A stretch of DNA of 64,000 nt from an uncultured Prevotella sp. (GCA_900554695.1 USHV01000004.1:40387-104386), one strand, 5' to 3'. Counted from the first letter of the stretch, positions 43,740-52,858 are shown. Made by a program: numbers and translations. The notes: generated from the letters alone by a model not told the origin.

Positions 43740-45260
43740 TTAATTGTCGGTTATCTGTTTAAACGCTTTAGGAATACATTTTATTATGTCGCTTGCCATA
43801 AGACTTTCTTCTCCCGTTTCGCGGGCAGCTATGTCGCCGGCAAGTCCGTGTATGTACATACCGGTGAGGCAAGCCTGGTTGCGCGCGTATCCTCTTGCGA
43901 GCAGACCGGTGATGATGCCGGTGAGCACATCGCCGCTTCCGGCTGTTGCCATGCCCGCGTTGCCGGTAGTGTTGAATGTCACGCTGCCGTCGGGGGTGCA
44001 TAGTGCGGAGTAGTGTCCTTTCAGTATGACGTATGCCTCGAGGTGCTCTGCAAGGTTACGGGCGTTGTTGAGGCGGTCGTAGTCGCTCGAAGCCGTGCTG
44101 CCGTACAGGCGGTCGAGCTCTTTTGGATGTGGCGTGAGGATGAGGTTTGCAGGCAGATGCTGCATCCATGTCCTGTGGTTGGATATTATGTTGAGGGCGT
44201 CGGCGTCGAGTACCACCGGACATTTCGTGCGCCGCAGTTGCGACATGAGTGCCACGGCTGTTTCCTCGTCTGTCCCGAGTCCCGGACCAATCCCGACGGC
44301 GTCGAACGCATCTGTGTCGATGGCTTCGGAGAATATCCGCTCGTCAGGGTCTATTCTCAACACCGCTTCGGGTACTGATGTCTGTATTATGCAGCGGTTG
44401 GTCTCGGGCGTCAGGATGGTTGTCTTGCCCGTGCCTGAGCGCATGCAGGCTTTCGCGGCCAGTACCGCCGCACCCGCCATGCCGTAGCTTCCGGCTATGA
44501 GCAGGGCGTTGCCCATGCTGCCTTTGTGTGCGAAGGCGTCGCGCTTTCTGAAGTTTCTTTTTATATCAGCTGCTTCTGTGGTGCAGTATTGGCTGCTTGT
44601 CTTTCTTATGTATTCGTCAGACAGCTTTATGTCGAGCACCTTCACCTGTCCGAGAAACGGCTGCGTGTCGGCAAACATCATCGACAGTTTACGCTGTTGC
44701 AGGGTTAGAGTGATGTCGGCTTTTATTATGTTGGCACGCACGTTGTATGTGTTGTCCTCGGTCATCAGTCCTGACGGCAGGTCGATGCTTATCACTTTAG
44801 CAGCCGACTGGTTGATGTATTTCACAAGAGATGCAAATCCTTTGGTAAGCGGCTTGTTCAGTCCCGAGCCGAACAGACCGTCTACTACGAGCGTGTTCTC
44901 GTCGAGTCTCGGTGGATCGAAGTTTATCTTCACCTCTGTAAACTTGCTTGCACGCTTGTGTCCTGTCAGTCTTTCGCGGTTGGTGGCGCAGTCTTCAGAC
45001 AGGTGGTCGCTGATGTTGAACAGATAGACGTCAACATCATATCCGCGGTCGAGCAGCATTCTTGCCACTGCAAGCGCGTCGCCTCCGTTGTTGCCGGGTC
45101 CGGCGAACACTACGATATTCTTGCCGACGGTCCATTCTTCCGTGATGGCCTCGGTGAGAGCTTTTGCCGCACGTTCCATCAGATCGATTGACGAGATGGG
45201 CTCGTGCTCTATTGTGTATTTGTCGAGCTCGTGTATTTGTGAGCCAGTAAAGATTTTCAT
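43740..45260 (-). CDS. nnr: Bifunctional NAD(P)HX epimerase/dehydratase
   Basis: A 506-residue repair enzyme that restores hydrated NAD(P)H. The ATG at 45260 (MKIFTGSQIHELDKYTIEHE) is chosen because the frame upstream runs through promoter and repeat DNA with no homology. The N-terminal epimerase domain has VVFAGPGNNGGDALAVARML and DGLFGSGLNKPL. The C-terminal ADP-dependent dehydratase domain has GNALLIAGSYGMAGAAVLAA and NAGMATAGSGDVLTGI. Length fits the fused form. A TATCTTTG box ends only 7 bases before the start codon, so the mRNA may be nearly leaderless. Confidence 0.93.
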   Translation of the reverse strand: MKIFTGSQIHELDKYTIEHEPISSIDLMERAAKALTEAITEEWTVGKNIVVFAGPGNNGGDALAVARMLLDRGYDVDVYLFNISDHLSEDCATNRERLTGHKRASKFTEVKINFDPPRLDENTLVVDGLFGSGLNKPLTKGFASLVKYINQSAAKVISIDLPSGLMTEDNTYNVRANIIKADITLTLQQRKLSMMFADTQPFLGQVKVLDIKLSDEYIRKTSSQYCTTEAADIKRNFRKRDAFAHKGSMGNALLIAGSYGMAGAAVLAAKACMRSGTGKTTILTPETNRCIIQTSVPEAVLRIDPDERIFSEAIDTDAFDAVGIGPGLGTDEETAVALMSQLRRTKCPVVLDADALNIISNHRTWMQHLPANLILTPHPKELDRLYGSTASSDYDRLNNARNLAEHLEAYVILKGHYSALCTPDGSVTFNTTGNAGMATAGSGDVLTGIITGLLARGYARNQACLTGMYIHGLAGDIAARETGEESLMASDIIKCIPKAFKQITDN

Positions 45261-45266
45261 ATGGGG

Positions 45267-45274
45267 CAAAGATA
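45267..45274 (-). promoter_or_regulatory. -7 box of nnr, unusually close to the start codon
   Basis: TATCTTTG on the minus strand ends at 45267 and the ATG starts at 45260, leaving 6 bases. With a start point 4-7 bases after the box, the leader would be 0-3 bases. ATTG lies at the -33 distance, two or three of four matches. Confidence 0.6.
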
Positions 45275-45474
45275 CAAAATAAATTCGTGCCTTACAATAA
45301 AATATGATCTTTATTTGAATGTCATCGGCACTCCTTGCGTTGCATGTGGCACAATGTTTGATGGTTGTTTCGTGCGGTGTGTGTTGTAGTGGGCTGCTGC
45401 GTGTCCCGATGTCGCGTTGTCGGTAAAAAACCGAAATAAATGCTAACAGCTTACAGCGTTCGCCATATTTTTTG

Positions 45475-45566
45475 TAAATTTGCGGGCAAATATAGCGAAA
45501 GGCGAGCGTAACGGCAAGACTGGAAACCGAAGGTTTGCATGTCTTGACACTGCCGAGCCGCATCTA
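45475..45566. repeat. Diverged inverted copy of the promoter repeat, before hpt
   Basis: The reverse complement of 45483-45566 (GCGGCTCGGCAGTGTCAAGA ... CGCTCGCCTTTCGCTATATTTG) matches the second part of the 154-bp unit at 15551-15866. Its TATATTTG (45494-45487, minus) lies head-to-head with TAAATTTG (45475-45482, plus), the latter a -7 candidate for hpt; together they form the palindrome ATTTGC-GG-GCAAAT. Confidence 0.7.
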
Positions 45567-45592
45567 TATTATACAAATATAAATAAAACACC

Positions 45593-46135
45593 ATGAACAG
45601 TACAGTCAAAATAAAGGACAAGACGTTCAGAACGTCCATACCGGAGGCTGAGATCTTGAAGCGTGTCAAGGCTGTGGCAGACAAGATAAATGCCGATATG
45701 GCGGGAAAGAATCCGCTGTTGCTCGCAGTGCTTAACGGCTCTTTTATATTTGCCGCCGACCTCATGCGTATGATAACCATTCCTTGTGAGATATCATTTG
45801 TGAAACTGGCGTCTTATCAGGGCACTACTTCTACCGGCCAGATAAAGGAAGTTATAGGTATAAACGAGGACCTTACGGGCCGCACAGTAATCATAGTCGA
45901 GGACATAGTGGAGACAGGTCAGACCATCAAACGTATGATAGAGTCGCTCGGAACGCGCAATCCGGAGTCAATACACATCTGTACTCTTCTGCTCAAGCCC
46001 GACCGTCTGAAAGTTCCTCTCAACGTGGAATACGTAGCGATGGAGATACCTAACGATTTCATATTGGGCTACGGACTCGATTATGACCAGCAGGGACGCA
46101 ATCTGCGCGACATATACACGATTGTGGAAGAATGA
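45593..46135 (+). CDS. hpt: Hypoxanthine phosphoribosyltransferase
   Basis: A 180-residue purine-salvage enzyme making IMP or GMP from base plus PRPP. The PRPP loop is TVIIVEDIVETGQT; LAVLNGSFIFAADL precedes it, and a late IPNDFILGYGLDYD is the base-binding block. The length is standard. It heads the run hpt-adk-obg-pgeF-M23, seen in many Bacteroidetes. Confidence 0.95.
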   Translation: MNSTVKIKDKTFRTSIPEAEILKRVKAVADKINADMAGKNPLLLAVLNGSFIFAADLMRMITIPCEISFVKLASYQGTTSTGQIKEVIGINEDLTGRTVIIVEDIVETGQTIKRMIESLGTRNPESIHICTLLLKPDRLKVPLNVEYVAMEIPNDFILGYGLDYDQQGRNLRDIYTIVEE

Positions 46136-46214
46136 TATAATGCGGCCGGAACGCAGGTGCAGAGCGATGCGCGACGGCTCAAACAAATAAAATTTTTTCA
46201 ATTAAAGTAAAGAG

Positions 46215-46787
46215 ATGAAGAATATCGTAATTTTCGGTGCCCCGGGTTCAGGCAAGGGCACTCAGAGTGATCTGATGATCAAGAAATATGGTTTCAATCA
46301 TATTTCTACCGGTGATGTGCTGCGCAACGAGATCAAGAACGGCACAGAACTGGGAAAGACAGCAAAGGGATACATTGATAACGGACAGCTCATACCTGAT
46401 GAGCTTATGATAAACATACTTGCGAGTGTCTATGACAGCTTCGGTAAGGAGCACAAGGGTGTGATCTTCGACGGTTTCCCGCGCACGATACCGCAGGCTG
46501 AGGCTCTCAAGACCATGCTCGCAGAACGCGGACACAACGTTGCCGCAATGATTGAGCTGGATGTTCCTGAGGACAAGCTGGTAGAGCGTCTGATAAAGCG
46601 TGGCAAGGAGTCTGGACGTACCGACGACAACGAGGAGACCATAAACAAGCGTCTGAAGGTTTATACCACACAGACAGCTCCGCTCATCGAATGGTATAAG
46701 AAAGAAGGTTTGCACCATCACATCAACGGATATGGCGAGCTCGACCGCATTTTCGCTGACATCTGCGCTGTGATTGACAGCCTCTGA
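46215..46787 (+). CDS. adk: Adenylate kinase (short form)
   Basis: A 190-residue nucleotide kinase balancing AMP, ADP and ATP. P-loop GAPGSGKGTQ at residues 7-16, AMP site STGDVLRNEIKNGT, and FDGFPRTIPQAEAL. The LID is short and without zinc cysteines. It follows hpt by 79 bases and precedes obg by 36. Confidence 0.97.
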   Translation: MKNIVIFGAPGSGKGTQSDLMIKKYGFNHISTGDVLRNEIKNGTELGKTAKGYIDNGQLIPDELMINILASVYDSFGKEHKGVIFDGFPRTIPQAEALKTMLAERGHNVAAMIELDVPEDKLVERLIKRGKESGRTDDNEETINKRLKVYTTQTAPLIEWYKKEGLHHHINGYGELDRIFADICAVIDSL

Positions 46788-46823
46788 TTCGGATAAATCA
46801 AAATAAAAACATAGACATAAGAT

Positions 46824-47993
46824 ATGGCAGAATCCAATTTTGTAGATTACGTAAAGATATATTGTCGTTCTGGAAAAGGCGGACGTGGCTCCATGCATCT
46901 GCGTCACATCAAGTATCAGCCAAACGGCGGACCTGACGGAGGAGACGGTGGACGTGGAGGTAACATATACCTGCGCGGCAATCACAATTACTGGACTCTG
47001 CTGCATCTTAAGTATCAGCGCCATGTGTTTGCTGAGCATGGCGGAAACGGAGGACGCGATAAGTGTCACGGCAAGGACGGCAAGGATGTCTATATAGACG
47101 TGCCATGCGGAACCGTGGTGTATAACGCTGAGACCGGTAAATATGTATGCGACGTCACCTACGACGGCCAGGTCGTGCTGTTGTTGAAGGGTGGACGCGG
47201 CGGACTCGGCAATTTCCAGTTCCGCACGGCGACCAACCAGACTCCGCGTTTCGCACAGCCCGGCGAGCCGATGGAGGAGATGACGATCATTCTCGAGCTG
47301 AAACTTCTCGCGGATGTTGGACTTGTTGGCTTCCCGAACGCCGGAAAATCGACATTGCTTTCAGCCTTGTCGAGCGCACGTCCTAAGATTGCCAACTATC
47401 CGTTTACGACGCTTGAGCCGTCGCTAGGAATAGTTGGTTATCACGACAAACAGTCGTTTGTCATGGCGGATATTCCGGGTATCATTGAGGGAGCGAGCGA
47501 AGGCAAGGGACTCGGATTGCGTTTTTTGAGGCACATAGAGCGCAATTCGCTTCTGTTGTTCATGGTGCCCGGCGACACGGACGACATAAAACGCGAATAC
47601 GAAATACTTTTGAACGAACTCCGGAAATTCAATCCCGACATGCTGGAAAAGCACCGCGTGCTTGCCGTAACAAAGTGCGACTTGCTCGACGAGGAACTTA
47701 TCGGCATGCTGCGTGAGACATTGCCGGAAGACCTGCCTGTGGTTTTCATATCGTCGGTCACAGGTATGGGACTTAACGAACTGAAGGATGTGCTCTGGCG
47801 CGAGCTCAACAGTGAGAGCAACAAGCTGCAGGACATCATATCGGAAGACAATCTTGTGCATCGCGACAAGGACATGAGCCGCTTCGCTGCCGAGTTGCAT
47901 GCCGAGGGCGCAGACGATATTATATATGTCGATGAGGACGAGATAGAAGACCTCGACGACTTTGAATACGACGAAGAAGAAACTGATGAATAA
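46824..47993 (+). CDS. obg: GTPase Obg
   Basis: A 389-residue GTPase of large-subunit maturation. The glycine-rich Obg domain spans residues 1-160 (GPDGGDGGRGGNIYLRG). The G domain has G1 GFPNAGKS (169-176), G3 DIPGIIEGA, and G4 TKCD. The C-terminal ~40 residues are strongly acidic (DEDEIEDLDDFEYDEEETDE). The stop codon overlaps the start of the next gene. Confidence 0.97.
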   Translation: MAESNFVDYVKIYCRSGKGGRGSMHLRHIKYQPNGGPDGGDGGRGGNIYLRGNHNYWTLLHLKYQRHVFAEHGGNGGRDKCHGKDGKDVYIDVPCGTVVYNAETGKYVCDVTYDGQVVLLLKGGRGGLGNFQFRTATNQTPRFAQPGEPMEEMTIILELKLLADVGLVGFPNAGKSTLLSALSSARPKIANYPFTTLEPSLGIVGYHDKQSFVMADIPGIIEGASEGKGLGLRFLRHIERNSLLLFMVPGDTDDIKREYEILLNELRKFNPDMLEKHRVLAVTKCDLLDEELIGMLRETLPEDLPVVFISSVTGMGLNELKDVLWRELNSESNKLQDIISEDNLVHRDKDMSRFAAELHAEGADDIIYVDEDEIEDLDDFEYDEEETDE

Positions 47994-48768
47994 CCCGCCA
48001 GTCATAAAATATTATGATGTAGCCGATGAAGTCGTGGCTTTCAGTACCACGCGTCATGGTGGATTTGGAAAGGGAGCATACTCCGATTTCAACATTAACG
48101 AATATTGCGGAGATGATGCCGACACTGTGATTCGCAATCGCGAGGCATTGTGTGAGGAGCTTGGCATGGATGCTAAGAACATCATAATGCCACACCAGAC
48201 ACATGGTACTGAAATACGGGTGATAGGTCCTGAATTTCTTGAACTGAGCAGTAACTCAAGGCGTATGGTGCTTGAGGGCGTCGATGCACTTATGACTTCT
48301 GTACGTGGAGTGTGCATCGGAGTTTCTACAGCCGACTGCATACCGGTGCTTCTTTACGACATCGACAGTCACGCTGTGTGTGCCGTACATGCCGGATGGC
48401 GAGGTACGGTGGCGCGCATAGTGCAGAAGGCCGTGAAGGAGATGCACATAGTGTTCGGCACCAACGCTGCAAATCTGAAGGCAGTCATAGGTCCGGGCAT
48501 ATCGCTTGACAGTTTTGAGGTGGGCGATGAGGTTTTCGACAGTTTTTCAGAAGCCGGATTCGACATGCAGAAAATAAGTTGCAGGAAGAACAAATGGCAC
48601 ATTGACCTTCCGGAGTGCAACCGTATTCAGATGCTGGAATCCGGTGTCGGTGCAGACAATATATATTCTTGTGGAATATGTACCTATGAGAACGTGGCCG
48701 ACTATTTCTCTGCCCGCAGACTCGGAACTGAGTCTGGGCGCATTTTCAACGCCATATATCTGCGTTAG
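47986..48768 (+). CDS. pgeF: Purine nucleoside phosphorylase-like laccase-domain protein
   Basis: A 260-residue YfiH/LACC1-family enzyme. The ATG at 47986 overlaps the obg stop (ATGAATAA), preferred to the upstream TTG. Metal-site motifs are FSTTRHGGFG, STADCIPVLLYD and CAVHAGWRGTVAR. Family members phosphorolyse purine nucleosides or edit muropeptides; activity here is not determined. Placement after hpt and adk fits purine metabolism. Confidence 0.9.
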   Translation: MNNPPVIKYYDVADEVVAFSTTRHGGFGKGAYSDFNINEYCGDDADTVIRNREALCEELGMDAKNIIMPHQTHGTEIRVIGPEFLELSSNSRRMVLEGVDALMTSVRGVCIGVSTADCIPVLLYDIDSHAVCAVHAGWRGTVARIVQKAVKEMHIVFGTNAANLKAVIGPGISLDSFEVGDEVFDSFSEAGFDMQKISCRKNKWHIDLPECNRIQMLESGVGADNIYSCGICTYENVADYFSARRLGTESGRIFNAIYLR

Positions 48769-48836
48769 GATAAAGGTGCTGAGAGTTCCGGAGGTTGTTC
48801 GGCTGTTTGATTGTTTATGAATAATTCTTGTTGAAA

Positions 48837-49991
48837 ATGATTAGACTAAGACACCTGTTTCTTTTGGCAACGTTTGTTGTCACCCTTACTGCGGCAGCTC
48901 CGGTGAAGCATAAGTTCACTGCAGCCGAGCAGCAGCAGATAAGCATTGAGACGCCCGGACTGTTCAGTCGTTCGGATGCTTTCAATGTGGATTTCTCTTC
49001 TTTTAGAGAGAAGGAGTATTCTTTCCCGCTGCCGGTGGGCAAGGCTACTGTATTGAATGATAATGTTCTGAGAATAACTACAAAGGAAGGCGATGCGGTG
49101 AAAGCCATGTTCGACGGTGTGGTAAGGCTGTCGAGGGCTCACGAAGATATGGGCAACGTCATCGTGATACGCCACCGCAACGGACTCGAAACCGTGTATG
49201 CCAACAATGAGAGCAATCTTGTCAAGGTGGGGCAGAGCGTGAAGGCCGGTCACACCATTGCCATTGTGGGCTCACGCGACGGAAAGACATACTGCGATTT
49301 TTCAATAATGGTGAACGGATGCCGCATAAATCCGTCAACAATAATAAGTGTGAACAGTCATCGTCTGCGCAAACAGATGCTGACATGTCGGCGCAACGGA
49401 AAATATGTTGACATAACATCGTCTGCCGGAAACAACAGACTAATGGCGGCGGAGAGCATGGATGAAGACCCGTTTGAGAACGATTCTAAGTTCGAGCTCG
49501 ACCTTTCTGAGCTTGACGATCAGAGTTGGGCGTTTCCGCTTCCCGATGCCAAGGTGATAAGCGGATACGGAGGACGCCGCGGACATGCCGGTATCGACCT
49601 GAAGACAAAGCCGAACGATGAGATTGTTGCGGCATTTGACGGAGTCGTTACACGCTCGGGTCCTTACTACGGATACGGCAACTGCATAGTGATAAAGCAT
49701 GCCTACGGATTTGAAACACTCTACAGCCACCAGTCGAAAAATCTGGTTGAGGTGGGCGATAAGGTGAAGGCCGGACAGGTGATAGGACTCACCGGCCGTA
49801 CAGGACGCGCAACGACAGAGCATCTGCATTTTGAAATCTCGTTCAAAGGCAAGCGCCTTAACCCAACGGTTGTGTTCGATTGCGCCAACAAGACACTACA
49901 GCAATCTACGCTTGTCCTTAATAAGAGCGGTAAGGTGAGCACACGTAAGAACTACTACGCGCAGGGAAAGAAATCCTCATCGCGTACTTAA
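48837..49991 (+). CDS. M23 peptidase-like protein with two LytM domains
   Basis: A 384-residue exported envelope protein; signal peptide MIRLRHLFLLATFVVTLTAA. The ATG at 48837 is used rather than upstream TTG codons. The first LytM-like domain (~60-185) has lost the zinc residues (YCDFSI replaces HLHFEI). The second (~225-345) keeps them: GYGGRRGHAGIDL and TEHLHFEI. So one domain is probably catalytic, cleaving peptidoglycan cross-links, and the other structural or regulatory. It ends the hpt-adk-obg run. Confidence 0.88.
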   Translation: MIRLRHLFLLATFVVTLTAAAPVKHKFTAAEQQQISIETPGLFSRSDAFNVDFSSFREKEYSFPLPVGKATVLNDNVLRITTKEGDAVKAMFDGVVRLSRAHEDMGNVIVIRHRNGLETVYANNESNLVKVGQSVKAGHTIAIVGSRDGKTYCDFSIMVNGCRINPSTIISVNSHRLRKQMLTCRRNGKYVDITSSAGNNRLMAAESMDEDPFENDSKFELDLSELDDQSWAFPLPDAKVISGYGGRRGHAGIDLKTKPNDEIVAAFDGVVTRSGPYYGYGNCIVIKHAYGFETLYSHQSKNLVEVGDKVKAGQVIGLTGRTGRATTEHLHFEISFKGKRLNPTVVFDCANKTLQQSTLVLNKSGKVSTRKNYYAQGKKSSSRT

Positions 49992-50017
49992 TATTCAGCA
50001 GTATGCGGCTTTAATGT

Positions 50018-50062
50018 GAGCCTGATAGATAATGACATTATGCCATTGTCTATCGGGCTCAT
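50018..50062 (+). terminator. Hairpin after the M23 gene
   Basis: GAGCCTGATAGATAATG pairs with CATTGTCTATCGGGCTC (one mismatch, one wobble). No long T run follows, so efficiency is uncertain. Confidence 0.65.
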
Positions 50063-50153
50063 GTAGTTTCAGTATATTTCCCGCTGCGATGCAGGTTTTC
50101 CGAGCTTCTGGCATTGCCCGTCCGAGGCTGTGATAAATCCCGCCTTATGCTGC

Positions 50154-50307
50154 TATACGGACCGTATGAAGACATGAAAAAGGCTTTTTAATTTCTCTAT
50201 ATGGATTTTATGAGAGAGCCATACGTGCTCTTTCTCACGCCGGCAGGCTTTATCTCTTTATGATAAAGAATGTTTCATGACTGGCGGGCGCAGTATTGGT
50301 GCCATGT
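50154..50307. repeat. 22-bp periodic array, locus 4 (about seven units, degenerate)
   Basis: Units of 22 bases begin at 50154 (TATACGGACCGTATGAAG), 50176 (GAAAAAGGCTTTTTAATT), 50198, 50220, 50242, 50264 and 50286. The first four share the GAAA/TATA...GGC...TTT layout of the other arrays; the register slips about 2 bases at 50242. The 448-bp gap otherwise holds two terminators. Confidence 0.5.
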
Positions 50308-50346
50308 GTTTTCAGCGTCAGCAGCACAAAATAATGTACCATACAA

Positions 50347-50380
50347 ATAATGCCGCGGCCTATTCAGGTCGCGGCATTAT
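50347..50380 (-). terminator. Terminator of the Lys-rich small protein gene
   Basis: ATAATGCCGCG and CGCGGCATTAT form a perfect 11-bp stem with a 12-base loop, ~60 bases after the stop codon on the minus strand. Confidence 0.75.
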
Positions 50381-50439
50381 CGTATTATCTGTGGTTTCAT
50401 ACCGAGCATGATGACAACATCGTGCTTTGACACCGAGTC

Positions 50440-50634
50440 TTATCTCTTGTGTCTGTTTGCCCTCTGCTCGCGGTATTTGGCTTTCTGACGTGCAGAGCCG
50501 CTGCCGTGCGCACCGGTTATGTATTTTTTCTTCTTGGCTTTGGTCTTCACCTTGCCGTCGTCTTTCGGGCCGGAACTTTTCTTCTTGAAAACAAGTCCGC
50601 CGCCGCTTATGATATCATCAATCTCGTCGCTCAT
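50440..50634 (-). CDS. Small lysine-rich protein
   Basis: A 64-residue very basic protein: acidic start MSDEIDDIISGGGLVFKKKS, then Lys-rich (KVKTKAKKKKYITG) and a C-terminal SARQKAKYREQRANRHKR. Composition suggests nucleic-acid or ribosome binding, but no family is recognised. It starts 21 bases after the AICARFT stop codon on the same strand, with a good hairpin following. Confidence 0.65.
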   Translation of the reverse strand: MSDEIDDIISGGGLVFKKKSSGPKDDGKVKTKAKKKKYITGAHGSGSARQKAKYREQRANRHKR

Positions 50635-50655
50635 TCTGAAACGTATGTTTTTTTA

Positions 50656-51837
50656 TCAATGATGGAACAGTCTTACACCGGTGAATGCCATTGCTATGCC
50701 ATATTTGTCGCAGGTCTCGATGACATTGTCGTCGCGTACCGAGCCTCCGGCCTGGGCAATGTATTCGACACCGCTCTTGTGGGCGCGCTCTATGTTGTCG
50801 CCGAACGGGAAGAATGCGTCGCTTCCGAGAGCCACTTTAGTGTTCTGTGCTATCCATGATTTCTTCTCTTCAGCGGTGAGCACTTCAGGTTTCTCCTTGA
50901 AGAACTGCTGCCATGTGCCGTCACGCAGCACGTCGTCGTGCTCCTCGCTGATATACACATCGATGGTGTTGTCGCGGTCGGCGCGGCGTATTCCGTCAAC
51001 GAACGGGAGGTTCATTACTTTCGGGTGCTGGCGCAACCACCATATATCGGCCTTGTTTCCTGCGAGGCGTGTGCAGTGGATACGGCTCTGCTGACCTGCT
51101 CCGATACCGATGGCCTGTCCGTCCTTAACGTAGCACACAGAGTTGCTCTGGGTGTATTTCAGGGTGATGAGGCTTATGATGAGGTCGCGTTTAGCCTCTT
51201 CGGTGAATGTCTTGTTCTTTGTTGGGATGTTCTCGAAGAGTGCCGGGTCGTCGAGTTTCACATTGTTGCGTCCCTGCTCGAATGTTATTCCGTACACCTG
51301 TTTGCGCTCTATTGGTTCCGGTACGTACAGCGGATCCATCTTTATGATGTTGTATGTACCCTTGCGTTTGCTTTTCAGTATCTCCAGAGCTTCTGGAGTA
51401 TAGTCAGGTGCAATCACACCGTCGCTTACCTCACGTTTGATGAGAGTGGCTGTTGCTACGTCGCAAGTGTCGCTCAGTGCCACGAAGTCGCCGTAAGAAC
51501 TCATGCGGTCGGCTCCGCGTGCTCTTGCGTATGCACATGCCAGAGGTGAGAGTTCCACCTTCACGTCATCTACAAAGTAGATTTTCTTCAGTGTGTCGCT
51601 CAGCGGCAGTCCGATGGCGGCACCAGCCGGTGATACGTGTTTGAACGAGGCAGCGGCAGGCATGCCGGTTGCTTCTTTCAGTTCCTTAACTAACTGCCAT
51701 GAGTTGAGCGCGTCGAGGAAATTTATATATCCAGGACGTCCGTTGAGCACTTCAATGGGCAGTTCGCCATCTACCATAAATATGCGTGACGGTTTCTGAT
51801 TTGGATTACATCCGTACTTTAATGCTAATTCTTTCAT
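50656..51837 (-). CDS. purH: AICAR transformylase, stand-alone
   Basis: A 393-residue enzyme formylating AICAR in purine synthesis. It begins KYGCNPNQKPSRIFMVDGEL and has the AICARFT core ASFKHVSPAGAAIG, QSNSVCYVKDGQAIGIGAGQQSR and SDAFFPFGDNIERA. The inosinicase (MGS-like) domain of the usual ~510-residue PurH is absent, so cyclisation to IMP must be done elsewhere. Stand-alone forms like this are known in Bacteroidetes. A full promoter lies 38 bases upstream. Confidence 0.9.
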   Translation of the reverse strand: MKELALKYGCNPNQKPSRIFMVDGELPIEVLNGRPGYINFLDALNSWQLVKELKEATGMPAAASFKHVSPAGAAIGLPLSDTLKKIYFVDDVKVELSPLACAYARARGADRMSSYGDFVALSDTCDVATATLIKREVSDGVIAPDYTPEALEILKSKRKGTYNIIKMDPLYVPEPIERKQVYGITFEQGRNNVKLDDPALFENIPTKNKTFTEEAKRDLIISLITLKYTQSNSVCYVKDGQAIGIGAGQQSRIHCTRLAGNKADIWWLRQHPKVMNLPFVDGIRRADRDNTIDVYISEEHDDVLRDGTWQQFFKEKPEVLTAEEKKSWIAQNTKVALGSDAFFPFGDNIERAHKSGVEYIAQAGGSVRDDNVIETCDKYGIAMAFTGVRLFHH

Positions 51838-51874
51838 GTTATGATGTTGAGAATATAATCTGTTTAAACAGATA

Positions 51875-51906
51875 CAAAGTTACTAATTTTTAATGATATA
51901 CGCAAA
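51875..51906 (-). promoter_or_regulatory. Promoter of the AICARFT gene
   Basis: Minus strand TTTG (51906-51903), 20 bases, TAACTTTG (51882-51875): an exact match. Confidence 0.88.
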
Positions 51907-51963
51907 TATAAGGCGAGAGGGCGGACGGTGGCAGCTGACAGACTCAATTTTCACACTTATTAT

Positions 51964-51994
51964 TTTGTAATAACGTTTGTTTGTGTTATTTTTG
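51964..51994 (+). promoter_or_regulatory. Promoter of the 93-residue protein gene
   Basis: TTTG (51964-51967), 19 bases, TATTTTTG (51987-51994). The ~150-base leader before 52151 contains the perfect hairpin CGGTTCACG/CGTGAACCG (52045-52075), a possible leader control element. Confidence 0.8.
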
Positions 51995-52150
51995 CATCCA
52001 TGGATAGTGCTGCACGGGGTCTTCGGCAGGTGCTGATAATGAGCCGGTTCACGTGGTTGTTGTGACCGTGAACCGCTGATCGCGTCGGCTATGACGGCCG
52101 TTGTATGGTTTCGTGTGTGGTTGTCCGTATGTTTTAAACGTTAGTAGTAT

Positions 52151-52432
52151 ATGGAAAGAAAGCATTGGGAATTGAGCCAGTTGCTCAAGGCCGTTGAGAG
52201 GAAGTTTAATGACGAGGCGTTGAAACCGGCGGTACTAAAGAAAATCGCAGCCCACATCAAGGGCACGGAGAAACCGAAGAAAGAGACGCTCGACCGCATT
52301 GCGCTGCTTGCAGGATTTCAGGATTGGGACAGTTTTAAGGCTGCCATATATGGTAATGCCGACGGTCAGCTGAACTTTGGAGAGGAGACGGACCAGCATG
52401 ATGATGCCAAAAAAACGTCAGACGGGCATTAA
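52151..52432 (+). CDS. Small protein with helix-turn-helix-like start
   Basis: A 93-residue protein, not recognised. Residues ~5-65 are predicted helical (LSQLLKAVERKFNDEAL, then ETLDRIALLAGFQDWDSFK), similar to short N-terminal modules in Bacteroidetes regulators in which a LDRIALxAGFxxWxxF block follows a helical repeat. The last 30 residues are acidic and polar. It has its own promoter, a structured leader and a terminator, which suggests a regulated single gene. Confidence 0.6.
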   Translation: MERKHWELSQLLKAVERKFNDEALKPAVLKKIAAHIKGTEKPKKETLDRIALLAGFQDWDSFKAAIYGNADGQLNFGEETDQHDDAKKTSDGH

Positions 52433-52439
52433 GCGGTTG

Positions 52440-52470
52440 CCCGATGCCGCCGTATGACATCGGGTTCTTT
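52440..52470 (+). terminator. Terminator of the 93-residue protein gene
   Basis: CCCGATG and CATCGGG form a 7-bp stem with an 11-base loop, then TTCTTTT, just after the stop codon. Confidence 0.7.
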
Positions 52471-52858
52471 TGTGTGCGTCGCCCTGCGTAATCATTATAT
52501 GAATGTAGGGCGAGTGCATCTGGCGGCAGAGTCTTTCATTTTCCGGGGGCACGCCTCGGCTCGTCAGAAATTCAGAGGAGAAAGGATTTCTATGGAAAAC
52601 CGCGGGTTCAATCACGCATAGTGTTGTTTACGTCCGCTGAAATTTAGCCCAAACATATCGTCAGACCCTAAGCGTTTGTTTTTTGTCATGGTTATTGCTA
52701 ATCCAGTATCTCCCGTTTTCTTGCCGTCATTCCGCCCGATATGTAGTTTCAGCTTGGTCTGCCATGCCTTTTGCAAAGACGAAAGAGAGACTGCACGGCA
52801 TTTAAACGAAACTCACTGAACGTATAACCATTGGTTGGTTTTAAACCGGTATGTTCTA

